NCBI GenBank assembly: GCA_015501595.1
Contig: JADNRX010000010.1
Span: forward strand, 62,001-126,000
From: Hymenopellis radicata
Lineage: Eukaryota; Basidiomycota; Agaricomycetes; Agaricales; Physalacriaceae
Direction of reading: 5' to 3'
DNA length: 64,000 nucleotides
In this document: one piece after another, positions 35,761 to 48,807 of the stretch
Numbering within the stretch: the first letter of the stretch is position 1
Layout of the letters: every line of letters starts with the position of its first letter
Translations under genes and position numbers: made by a program
Notes under the pieces: model-generated
What the model was told of the DNA's origin: nothing
Databases searched by the model: none
Seen by the model: the letters and a program-made list of their open reading frames with translations, nothing else

Positions 35761-35916
35761 CGATTGCCAAAAAATCCTACATCAGAAATCAAGCAAGCAG
35801 CTCCATACCAAATACTTATGATTGAGTGAGGTCCGATAAATAGTTCTTCTGTGACACCTAAACTTACAGTACAACAAAATGAGAAAGCAACAACACATAA
35901 TAAAACATACAACACA

Positions 35917-37178
35917 TCAGATCGCGCCACCACATCTCGGACACGTATACGCCCCCTCTGCATCGACAACTGCTCTCTCCCAGTCAAATGACAACGGCTC
36001 GCTCTTCTTCTTCTTGACTGACGCGACACTGCTCTTACTCAACTTCCCACCCTTCATATATTTCCCTTTCTTCTTTGGATGAACCACCTCTTCAGCATCC
36101 ACACAACCTGCCGAAAAGGCAGAATCCTCCAAGGCGTGTAACACTCTCGACCGAGCTTCAGCGACCTCCCGTACGTTCCCAACGACGCCAAAGCGACCGC
36201 CACGAACCATGGGTTGGCTAGCCGCTGTGATAATGTCCTGCCCGAGATCCTGTAGCAGAGACGGATCGAATGCCCCAGTCCTGAGATGAGAGGAGGAAGT
36301 GATAATGCGCTGGATGGCAAGGGCGTCTATTACTGGCGCGCTAATGCTGGACTTGCGCTTACCACGCGTACGATGCGGAAGGGGCGGCGTAGTCGACGGC
36401 GACGGAGACGGAGACAGACAACGCGCGTGCCACCAGCGCATGCAGTCGGGATTCGGGCACAAATGCATAATCTCGTCCGGTTGATACGCCCCGCATCTGC
36501 GCTCGTCCTTCCTTTTCCGCTTCCTATTACCGGTCTCGCCGTCTGTACATTGGAACGGGAGGGGCCGCGGCAGAATACACCGGGTCCCGCGTTCGTAGTC
36601 GTATCTAGTCCAGAAAGACTCCGGCTCGATGTAGGGCGGGGAAAGACTCTGTTCCTCGTAGCGCTGGACGGAAACGACGCCGTCAATGGTCCCGTGGTGG
36701 ATATAGTCAAAGTGGTCTGAGAATATGCGTTCGTAGGGGCAGTAAGATGAAGGTGATGGGGGGAGGGAGGCGGCGTATGTCTTGACCATAGGTGCCAGGT
36801 CAGCTGGCGAGTAGAACCATTGAACTTTGACCCAGACGTTGTGGGTATCGATGGATGGAGAACGAATAGAGCGGACACGGGCTATCCAGAAGTCAGCGGT
36901 ATCTGTTGGTGACTCTGGGGGTAGAACAAGGACGCTAAATAAAAGCACGATTAGATTGGGAAGGCGAAACGAGTCTGATCATACAAATCTCCTTTCTTCA
37001 CCTCTTGGCTCTTGTCGTCTGGGTCGGTTGTCACAACAAAGCGTCCATACTCGTCCCAAGACTCGAACTCTTCCTCTGTTGGTGTCCCATCTGCCCGCAA
37101 TTCTTGGAATTCCTTTCCTCTCGATACTTTATGCGATTTAGGTTTGGCCGTCAGCCTGACCCGTTTACGAGGAGACAT
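35917..37178 (-). CDS. BAH-PHD chromatin-associated protein
   Basis: Two exons, 37178-36985 and 36934-35917, sum to 1212 bases (403 residues). The basic N-terminus (MSPRKRVRLTAKPK) suits a nuclear signal. Residues 60-190 fit a BAH domain: VLVLPPESPTDTADFWIARV, WVKVQWFYSPADL, then YERIFSDHFDYIHHGTIDG. A degenerate PHD-like zinc finger follows, with CGAYQPDEIMHLCPNPDC and MRWWHARC. Lysine-rich segments and a CPRC pair end the protein. BAH-PHD proteins read chromatin in silencing or replication complexes; the specific role here is inferred only from the domains. The splice restores GDFVLVLPP across the junction. Confidence 0.83.
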
Positions 37179-37482
37179 GGTGAGGGTAGATTGTGATTCA
37201 CTGGGAGATGAAAGGATCCAGCTCGAGTTATCAAGCAGAAGTAGTCGGTGTCCAAGTCGTGAACATCATCGTCGGGGAAAGAACGGCGATGAGTGTTCTG
37301 TTCAGACTTGTGATCGATCACTGACGACCCTGAGTTCACTAATCAGGACAATTTGGACATTTCAGCCTCTGAGCTCTGTCGTCTTGTACTCAGACGTATG
37401 ACATTTCTATGTAAGCTAATATACATTCCATTGTGTCCGTTTATTTTTTGCGTTCTAACAAGCCACCAGCGTATCGAAACGA

Positions 37483-39498
<2,016 letters not shown>

Positions 39499-39604
39499 GG
39501 AAAGAGATGAAGGTTACAGATTCGGGCGACGGAGTTAGGCTATATATGATGAACAGGCCACGTGCCGCGATTGGCTGCTTCGAACTACCACCTGGCACCT
39601 CTCA

Positions 39605-40510
39605 ATGGCAGGCCCTCAGGCTTCTCTCGACTTGACGCACGTTCTATGTAGGATCTTGCTGCTCTTCAATTACTCGTATTGAGGCCAGTTCTAGATGACG
39701 ATTCATCTCTATTCTCTCTATTCCTCGCCTTGATGACATTGAGTCCCATCCTGCTCATGGTAGGCGCTTGCTACGGCAATATACTCCCGCTAATCGTTCC
39801 AGGCTGCATACGCGTCTCTTGCAGTCCAGACTCGTGAATTCATTATCATCGTCATGTGGGCCGGTCAATTCGCCTGTGAAGGTCTGAATTGGGTCATAAA
39901 ACGACTCGTCAAACAAGACCGACCTATTGGTGTGTTTTGAATATTCACTATCGTGTCAACACTCACATACTTCAGCGTGTAGATTACATAGGCAACGGTT
40001 ATGGCTTCCCCTCTTCGCACAGTCAATATATGGGTTACTTTGCTTCATTTCTGATCTGCCACTTGTTCTTTCGACATGAGTTTGGCTCGACTGGGTATCG
40101 GCTACTGGATTACGCTTGGCGAGCAACAGTGTACTGTGCCGTCTCAGCGTGGGCCGGACTTGTCGCCTATTCACGGTAAACCATATCCTCTTGTACATTC
40201 TGCTTGAAACTCACCTCTTCTGCTAAGATACAACCTTGGATACCACAATTCCTACCAGATATTCTGGGGTTTTGGAATCGGCGTAGCCTTAGGTGTCTCG
40301 CTCTATGCCGTATGCGAATACTTGCCACGACGTCGACCACGGTCTCTATTCGGAAGGATTAAGGTTTTCCTCCTGGAGAATCCCGTCTCTACTTGGCTCC
40401 AAATCAGGGACGGGTGGGACGTTTGGGCAGATGGTGGGCGGGGCGAGGAATGGGTGAGGTGGAGAGCAGAATGGGACAGGCGACAGGTAACAGCGAGGAA
40501 AACCGATTGA
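39605..40510 (+). CDS. CAX4: Dolichyldiphosphatase (PAP2 family)
   Basis: Removes a phosphate from dolichyl pyrophosphate in the ER lumen, recycling the glycan carrier of N-glycosylation. Five exons (39605-39647, 39695-39759, 39803-39929, 39983-40175, 40228-40510) sum to 711 bases (236 residues). All three PAP2 signature parts are present: KRLVKQDRP, then GFPSSHSQYMGY, then SRYNLGYHN. N-terminal LDLTHVLYDDSSLFSL and the ILLMAAYASL helix match eukaryotic Cax4/DOLPP1. The gene is divergent from phosphoglucomutase, with only 106 bases between the starts, so the two probably share a promoter. Confidence 0.9.
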
Positions 40511-41380
40511 ACCGATGTTACCGTCGTCCTTTCCTTTTCTTCCTCACGATCGGCGGTTAGTTTTGTCACGCAACTGCCAATGTTCAGTCATTCCGATCTT
40601 TGAAGTGTTTGGCGCCTCCTACCAGCCTTAGGTCGGAAATCCCTACGAAATTCTGTCTTCATCGCATCGTTTAGTATCCCTTTAGGACTCGGAAACGCGT
40701 CTTGAGGAGGTGTATGTTACTCTGCATTGCCTCTCCCTTCGGTACTGCCGTACTGACTCATATATTAGAACGTCCGCCCTTTACGTCCACAACGACATTG
40801 AATCAAGCCACATGAAACGAGGAGGGCACTCCAATTTACATGAATCATTGAACGTGCTCTTCAAGTTCAGTTGGATAAGAGCGGAGAGATAATTATCAAT
40901 GCGGTAATTGCAGTGGGACTGCGCATTGACCAAATTTCCATCAAGCGCCGGAAATCAAGCAAATTCTCCACCACGCGCGTATCATATGCAGATGGCGTGG
41001 GTCCAGGCTGAGCGTCACCGTTGGCATGTCGTCAAATTTGTCGAGGAGCACAAGAGGAGCATCCTGAGAGCGTCTGCTAGACCAGCCGCGACGTAGACAG
41101 CTTGCCGTCACTTGCGGAGAGTTCGGCGTTTCTGCACCGCCCACAGGCACCGGCCACCAAAAGGGGATAATGAAGGAAGATTCCGATCGATTGTTGATCG
41201 CTGAACAATGGGCATGCTGGTTTAGGCCATAAGGAAAAATTCGCTTCTTGACCACTCAAGGTGATCCTTCCTTTACGACCACCACCACCACTCGGTAGAC
41301 TTCCCTCCTTTCCTCCGCCCATTCTCTTTGCTGGTCATACACACTTTCTCTCTATCCACACTACTACCGTCTGGCTTACC
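40511..41380. other. Intergenic, no supported gene
   Basis: About 870 bases before the first GH16 gene. Only short overlapping frames are present. A pyrimidine-rich stretch just upstream of 41380 would suit a fungal core promoter. Confidence 0.5.
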
Positions 41381-42594
41381 ATGCTGTCTTTCACATATCT
41401 TATTGTGTCTCTTCCTGTTCTTGCCAGCGCTCTCGGATTCCACGACACCCGACAACTATCCTCGCGTCATAGCAGGCTCAGCCGCACCCCTTCCCATACC
41501 TATGCTAAGAGGACAACTTATGAGCTCGAGGACATGTACACTGGCGAATCATTCTTAGAGTTAGTCGCCTGTCCTTTCTTTTGGCGCTCGATATTAATAG
41601 CTGTACAGTGAATGGGATTTCTTCTCCGCCGCTGATCCGACGAACGGTCTTGTCAACTATCAGACCAAGGAGGATGCCATTTCGAAAGGACTTGCCTTTG
41701 TTCAGGATGATGGCACCACTGTCCTCCAGGTTGATAACACAACTTATCTGAGTTCAGGGCAGTCGCGTGACTCGTAAGTTGAGCAAACGAACTTGTCTTC
41801 ACTGACTCATTCGCCGGTGCTTTAGGGTTCGCATAAGCAGCAAGAAACAGTACAATGGTGGCTTGTTCATCGCGTCATTCTGGTCGATGCCTCACGGTTG
41901 TGCAACCTGGCCAGCTTTCTGGTATGTTTAATACATTCCTCTCTGTTAACATCTAAACATTCCTCCAGGACTGTCGGTCCCAACTGGCCGAACTCTGGTG
42001 AAATCGATATTTTGGAGGGTGTGAACACTCAGCAAACCAACCAGTATACGGTTCACACGGGTGAGAACTGTGTGCTGGAGGATGCCAAGGTCGCTACGGC
42101 CACCATTCTCGGCACCACGTGTGCTTCTGGCGCTGGCCATAATAGTGGATGTGCGTTCCAAGAGACCGACACGCGATCCTATGGGCATGGCTTCAACAAG
42201 GAGGCGGGCGGTGTTTATGCTACCCTGTGGGACGACTCGGGCATCTCCATCTACTTTTTCTCTCGTTGCGAGATTCCTCAGGACATCGAGGATGAGACCC
42301 CTGATCCGTCAAGTTGGGGCGCTCCCTCTGCGTTCTTCCCTTCTTCCGGTTGTTCAACATCGGAAAATTTCCATGATCACTCATTGGTTATTGACACTAC
42401 GCTCTGCGGAGATTGGTCCGGGAGCGCTTTCAATGCTGACGGTTGTTCGGGGACGTGTGCGGATGCCGTTGCGGACCCTACCAATTTTAAGAGTGAGTTG
42501 TTACCGGACTACCATTGGACCCTGTGTACTTAACTCGCTTGTTTCAGCCGCGAAGTGGGACATCGACTACATCGCTGTCTACCAAACCAACTAA
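41381..42594 (+). CDS. Secreted GH16 family glycosidase 1
   Basis: A probable endo-beta-glucanase or cell-wall transglycosidase. Exons 41381-41559, 41609-41773, 41826-41921, 41969-42492 and 42548-42594 sum to 1011 bases (336 residues). A signal peptide (MLSFTYLIVSLPVLASALG) is followed by a short basic propeptide. The catalytic motif is GEIDILEGV, where the first E is the nucleophile and the second the acid/base. The substrate cleft pattern (WPAFW, then WPNSG before the motif) and the SGC, CGDW and KWDIDYIAVY blocks fit the Agaricomycete GH16 group that acts on beta-1,3/1,6-glucans. A tandem paralogue follows. Confidence 0.92.
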
Positions 42595-43357
42595 TCCAAT
42601 TCATGCTATCCTTCTTTGACGACATACATCGCTTTCGATACACGCACTGTACTATACACACTCTCCCTGCTATTGCGGATGCTAGACGTCTGCTGCGCTA
42701 TTTTCACGTTGAACGTGCTGGATTTCATGATTTTTTTTACTTATCTAGGTATTTTATGGTGGTCGTATTAACGGGATTTACGCACAAATAAAAGACACAA
42801 CTCCTTCTAGAGCAACCGGCGACCACTTAGCAATGAAGTAACTACTTAGCCTAGACGATTGATGCAACCGACTCCTCGCAATGCGCCCGTTCTGCGCACA
42901 AGCGGGCGCCATGACCGCGTTGACCGCCAACCCCAGGTTGAGCGCAAAACCTCTTCGGATTTGATGATCCGCATGTGAGCATCACGGCGATCGTTGCAAC
43001 CTTGAACTTGGACCTACAACCAGACTGAGATCTAGTCTGACCGCCTGTGCCCGAGTATACATCCGCGTAGGCGTAGGCGCCCTACGGTATATCCGCACTT
43101 CAATTCCCGTGGCGACACACACTGACGAGTCTGCGTGGCCGCGGCTTTCTCCACTGCTAAAAGATGGTTGCTCTGCGCCATGAATACACGCTCTTTACCC
43201 AAAATGCTTCTCTGCGTTGCGTCTCTAGGTACAGGCTATAAAACGAAATCAATGTCTATGCACTCTTCATCGGTTGATCCATCCCTCTTTTGTCTGCCTG
43301 CTGGACACAGTTGCAAGCTGGTCTTGTTCGTTCTTTTCAAAGCTTCCCGAGTCCATT
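42595..43357. other. Intergenic between the GH16 pair
   Basis: No supported gene. A short frame at 43135-43476 overlaps the start of the second GH16 gene and is not credible. The region should hold the terminator of one GH16 gene and the promoter of the next. Confidence 0.5.
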
Positions 43358-45026
43358 ATGCTGCGCATACTCGCTTGCTCCATCCTTCTTTCTGGTATTT
43401 CTCTGACGGCTTCGTTACCAATCCATATGGCCGACAGACGCCGCCCACTCACAGCTCTCGGGGCGCGTTCTTCTGACGCCGTCTTTCTTCGTGGCGCTCC
43501 GGTACCTGTTGAGACAACTCTGGCTACGTATGATCCTCTGAATCATCGTCGAATTGCCCGGATGGAGAAGACACGATGGGTCGACGAACGACAATGCGCG
43601 ATGGGAGACGATTCCACAGCAGAAGGCGATGGTACAGATGACACGGGCACAGACGACGATGATACAGCGGGAGATGACACCACCCCTGAGGATGATGGTA
43701 CGGTGGGAGATGACACCACCACAGCGGATGATGGGACTACCACGGGAGATGGTGACAATGGAACAGGAAACGAGGGAGAACAAAGTGGAACAGACGGTGG
43801 TGACGATGGCACAGTCCCACATTCTGGGAATTCTGGGAACGGTACCACTACCGACGTTGATGGTAAATATCAACTGGTCGATATGTTCAAGGGAGCTGAC
43901 TTCTTCGAGTGAGCTTGTCTCCTGCTGTTCTATCTCCCGCCGAACTGACCCTCGACTCGCAGACAATGGGACTTCTTTTCGGGAAATGACCCGACCGATG
44001 GATTGGTCAATTTCCTCACCGCTGACGAGGCGCGCTCTCAAAACTTGTCGTATGTTGACGACGACGGCGCGTTCTGGATGACTGTGGATGACTCGACTTC
44101 CTTGGATGCCGGACAGAATAGAAATTCGTGAGTGTCTGTTTTCCGAGACATGCTTATACTTAACGCAAATAGTGTTCGCATAAGCTCTAAGAAAGCCTAT
44201 AATGACGCTTTGATCATTGCTCACATAGAGCGAATGCCCCATGGTTGCTCTGTGTGGCCTGCGTGGTGGTTAGTTGTGAAATTTACTATCGAGAAGGAAT
44301 GTACGACTGACGTTCCTCTCCAGGACTGTCGGCGGTGACTGGCCGAATAATGGTGAAAATTCAGTTCAGCTTGTCTCTGGCTTCTCAACTTCTAACGATT
44401 GCTTTTCAGGCGAGGTAGACATCGTCGAGGGTGTACACAATCAGGAGGCGAATCAATATACGTATCACACGGGACCCGGTTGCACGCTTGATGATTCCGT
44501 GAAGATGACAGCCAACATTCTGAACACAGAGTGTACAGTGGGGGGCGGCAACAATCGCGGCTGTGGGATGACAGATCAATCAGGAGCGTCCTACGGAGAA
44601 AGCTTCAATCAAGGCGGCGGAGGCGTCTTCGCTCAGCTGAGGGACTCTGAAGGCATCAGAATTTGGTTCTTCCCTCGGGACAGTATCCCAGAAGACATCA
44701 CAAGCAATGCGCCTCAGCCTTCCACTTGGGATACCCCGGCATCGTTCTTGGCAAATGGCGACAAATGTCCTGTGGAGACTCACTTCGTGGACCATGTTTT
44801 GACGTTCGATATAACGCTTTGCGGGCAATGGGCGGGCGATGAGCAGGGCTTTAAAGATGCGGGCTGTCCGGGTTCCTGTGCGGAGACTGTTCAGAATCCA
44901 GAGAATTACAAAAGTCAGTCGTATCGATTCACTGCACATTCGAACAGGACTGACTTTCGTCTAGATGCGAAATGGAAGGTTCGATATGTTGCAACGTATA
45001 CGATTGACGGAGGGGGTGAAGACTGA
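43358..45026 (+). CDS. Secreted GH16 family glycosidase 2 with acidic linker
   Basis: Tandem paralogue of the gene at 41381. Exons 43358-43908, 43963-44127, 44173-44268, 44324-44352, 44410-44913 and 44965-45026 sum to 1407 bases (468 residues). The second and third exons have exactly the lengths found in GH16 number 1 (165 and 96 bases). This copy has one extra intron just before the catalytic GEVDIVEGV motif. A signal peptide (MLRILACSILLSGISLTAS) is followed by a region of about 80 residues made of D, T, G and E repeats (DDTT, DGTTTGD) between the propeptide and the enzyme. Such a linker could act as an extended spacer or bind cations at the wall; that is inference. Confidence 0.92.
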
Positions 45027-45292
45027 GTATCAGAAATGCCGTCTACCAGCTTCAAGTTCAATCACAAATGACACTTTTCTCCAAACGTTGAATGAACGGC
45101 TGAGAAACATAGGAAACTGAAGTTACCGTGCGTTGTCGACACCGTGAACAGACTTTCCGCTGAGTTTTTGAGCGTTCTGGATTGTGTTTTGCGTCGGTTT
45201 TGTTTTGATGGCGGTGGTTACAGATCAAGGGTCATACACGAGTCCTGATTAAGAACTTCCACGGTTGTGATTCGCCCTCATCATCACTTAAT

Positions 45293-47331
45293 ATGCAACG
45301 GACGCAGGTGAGCACGGATGCGCATCGACCGTCATCTCAGGACTGAGAGAGTCCAAGATCTCCGCCGCACGCGGCTCGCTGCCTGACATCGAGGATTTGG
45401 CCCGCCGATGTCAAGCGCAATCCACCTACTTTCCACATGTCCTGTCCGGAATCAGATATCACGCCAACGTTGCGACTGGCAATGGCTACTCTTCCTATCG
45501 TCTGAGGTATCAGACTAGTCCCGAGCAAATCTCTGCTATGCAGCGATGTATGGAAGCCTTGCGCAAGTCGCTCGGATCTACTGTCGTGCTTCGCGACGTG
45601 GGAACTATGCCAACTCTCAGATCGCATTGGCCTATCATAATGAAATGGATGTGTTTCTTCATCCGATGCTATGTCCTTGACGCGTCGGAAGCCTCACGCC
45701 AAGCCATTCACGACTCCGCCCCGGAAATCATCGACCATGCGCTGTTCAACATCCTAAAACTAGTGGACGTCTTCACCACTCGCATGATATCGGTGATGTC
45801 CGAATCACTGTATGATATGACGGATTGTCTCTGTCATTTATGGATCCACATATTGTTGGAGGAGTACACCATGGATACACATAATCGATTGGGACCCCAA
45901 ATATCGCGCACTCTGAGCGCATTTATCGAGCTCACCACGAATTCGCCCATTACGCTGACAGAACAGTTACGCGAACGCGATATATTAGAGAGCATGGGGC
46001 AGGAGCGATTAGAAGTCCTTTGTCGAGCTATTTTCACTCGCATAGGCTTTCTAGACATTGAAGATCCTTCGGCAATCACCGTCACGACGTTGGAAATGAT
46101 ACTCATCATGGCGAATGGTTCGGCTAGCCTCGTCGACCTCCTTCATAAACACAGAGTCATTTCGCTGATATTCCTCTACCTGGAACGCCTGATTCTGACT
46201 CCAAGCGCCTCCCCAGAGGTAGCATGGAAAGTCATCGAATCGAATCCACGACGATGTGTTCAGGTCTGCATTTCATACTTCTACAGCTTTGTGCGGCCTA
46301 GGGTCAATGGAGGCTACCCAGCGGCCATGATCGAGTCTTTGGAGCGCCGTGCCTTCGAGGTCATCGCAATAATATGCGCTGAGCTTCCCAACCCCGGTGC
46401 ACCCGTCGTGCAGGTGGTCAAAGGCTTCTTCGAGACTGTAGAGATCAGTCTTATCCACAGATCCGTGTTTTCCAAGGCTCTGAGGTCATGCCGGAAATTA
46501 TCAAAGAGAAATCTGACGCGTACCTCGGACAGTACTTTGTTATGGGATGCGTTCACAAAGACGCGGGATTATATCTATGGCGTCGAGGATGAGCTTCGAA
46601 GGTTTTCGTTGACTGGGGTCCCACATCCACAAGAGTCATGTTCTTACTCCAAGGTATGTTCCCTAAGACATCGTTTGACTCGCTTAACCAGCCTTACTGT
46701 TTACTTCAGTGTCCCAAGTCGCATTGTAAACGTCTGCAGACTTGCTCTGGTTGCAATTCGGTCCTTTTCTGTGGCCACGATTGTCAGAAGAGGGCTTGGA
46801 AGACTGTCCATAGGGAGCAATGCAAGGAGTGGCAGGTAATGAGACGAAGTGAGAGCTGTTTTCTCTTCGACCGACTGCTGGCAACTGATCTCCCAAGTAG
46901 CTTTCAAGACATTGCCCTTGTCAGACAGAGATCTTCACTATTTCCGGGCACGGGTCGTCGCCAAACTACTGGCGATGCGAGACATTGTCTCTCAGCGCAA
47001 GTATGATTACCTGCAAGAGAACCCGGATCAGGCTCGGAATCGTCTCGTAATCATGGTGCAATACGTACCAGACAATCATAGCATTAAAAAAGAGTTTGAA
47101 CGATGGATTGTAGCAATCGAATCCACTATGAAGGTTCGACCCCAGTCGGAGAAGGGCTACACCGTTTCTGCACCTGATCCCGCAGCCTACAGCTCCATCA
47201 TTGATCCCATAGTACTGAATGGGACTAGTGGCGAGTTTGTGTGTTGGGAACTGAAATATCCAGTTTCCAGTGTGCAGCGGTTCGAGTTTCTACCTTATTT
47301 ACGATGTCCACCTTCTAATACGTATTCTTGA
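45293..47331 (+). CDS. MYND zinc-finger protein 2
   Basis: Exons 45293-45307, 45352-46653, 46710-46835 and 46909-47331 sum to 1866 bases (621 residues). The first 15-base exon is the least certain part. The long N-terminal region is helical, with no named domain. The MYND finger spans two exons: CSYSK|CPKSHCKRLQTCSGCN, then VLFCGHDCQKRAW and HREQC, giving all the zinc ligands. A C-terminal extension of about 140 residues has a mixed alpha/beta pattern, ending VQRFEFLPYLRC. The layout matches the gene at 21654-23890. MYND proteins usually act as adaptors. A decayed copy lies immediately downstream. Confidence 0.8.
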
Positions 47332-47564
47332 ATTGATCATGCCCTCCAATGGAAAAAAAAACTGTACTATTGGAATAGCAAGTACCTCGGGGATCTCTTT
47401 CATGAACGCCGGCCCAGCGCCACGTCGGGTCATCGCGGACCTGAGGAATGCCGAGAAAGGCAAAGATGGATCCGAATTAGGAAATTCAAATCTTGTCCTC
47501 CGACCATCATACGCCGTACGCATTCAGGCGGTGACTTGGAATGCAGCGAACACAGTACGCGTTG

Positions 47565-48761
47565 ATGCAGTCCAATTTCCTCGTGCTTGAAGAACTTCAA
47601 AGTCGTTGGCTTGCCGTGGTTCGCTCGCTGACCATCGAGGATTTCTATGTCAAAGCCTCTCATGTTCTGTCCGGAACTCCGCACCACGCGCGAATAGCGA
47701 CGAAGAACGGCTTATAGGCTACAGCCTACTGTATCGGGCTAGTCGCAAGCAGATCTGCACTTTGCAGCGATGCATGGAATTTTTGCGCCAGCGTCTTGGC
47801 TCCACTGTCGTGCTTGTCGATACAGATTCGGTGCCCGCCCTCAAAACGGATTGGCCTCTCCGAATGAAGTGGACCTTTTTTATCGGACATTTGTTGCCGA
47901 CTCTTCGGAAGCTGCACGACGGTCATCCATTACTCGGCACTTGCAAACATCCACGACGCGCTATACACAATCCTGAATGTCGTGAACGTCTTCACCCCCG
48001 ACCCTCATCTCATCGATAGTCGAATCGCTGTACGACATGACCTATTGTTTCTGTCATTTATGGATCAGCATCCTCCTGGACCAGTATACTAGCGACGAGA
48101 CTAACCAACTTGCGCCCATGTCTTTGCGGAACTTCCTCAAAATACCCCTGTTCCCTAGGCTCTCTCAGCTTCAAACACTCTTTTCACCGCCACATACTTA
48201 ATTCATTGATATTTTTCTACCTCGCACGCCTGATTCTGACGCAAGCGCCGCCAAAAGTAGCCTCGGAAAGTCATTAGATTCGAATCAGCGGTGATGTTTT
48301 CGTATCTGCATTGCGCATTCTTCAGCTACTGAACGCTCCGCAATTTACTTGGGGTTCCCACACTGAATTCCTGAAGTGTCCTACCTTGGAGGCCCTGCGC
48401 TCAACTCCCGAATCCCGTGGCGGAGGTTGTGAAGGGCTGCTTCGAGGCTGCGTTTTGTTTACAGGTCTCTATATTATACAGTTTCAAGGACGTGCAAGAA
48501 GTTGTCGAGGACGAATTTGACGTGCACGTCGAACAGTACGTTGTTACTGGACATGTTCACATCGATGCGGAGCAGGTCGAGCGCATCGGGGTCATACCTT
48601 ATGGTTGTATCATCGGGCCCATTTTGCAAGACAGAACGGAAGACGAGTTCATGCGTTGGGAACTGAAGTATCCACATGCGGGTATACAACGACTCGATTT
48701 TTACGATGTCCGCCCTGTAACCCTCGTTAGAATCACGTTCCTCGTCCTCGTGACCGTATAA
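47565..48761 (+). pseudogene. Decayed copy of the MYND gene
   Basis: Opens well (VRSLTIEDFYVKASHVLSG against DIEDL...FPHVLSG in the parent), then meets a stop after ATKNGL. Parental blocks continue in other frames: QRCMEFLRQRLGSTVVL, VESLYDMTYCFCHLWI and, near the end, VEDEFDVHVEQYVVTG with RWELKYPHAGIQRLDF, matching the parent's C-terminal ELKYP block. The MYND cysteines are lost. Several frameshifts and stops, spread over the whole length, mark a true pseudogene rather than a single sequencing slip. Confidence 0.82.
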
Positions 48762-48807
48762 CGTTACCAAATCGAGATGATCAGAGCCGTTTTTCTTCTC
48801 GACAGCC

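Noticed and set aside
43415..44242. 275-codon minus-strand frame
   Set aside because: Antisense to the repetitive acidic linker and exons of GH16 number 2, which has full family support.
47339..47590. Small plus-strand frame MPSNGKKN...
   Set aside because: It has an ATG and about 83 codons but lies between the MYND gene and its relic, partly over relic sequence, with no family resemblance.
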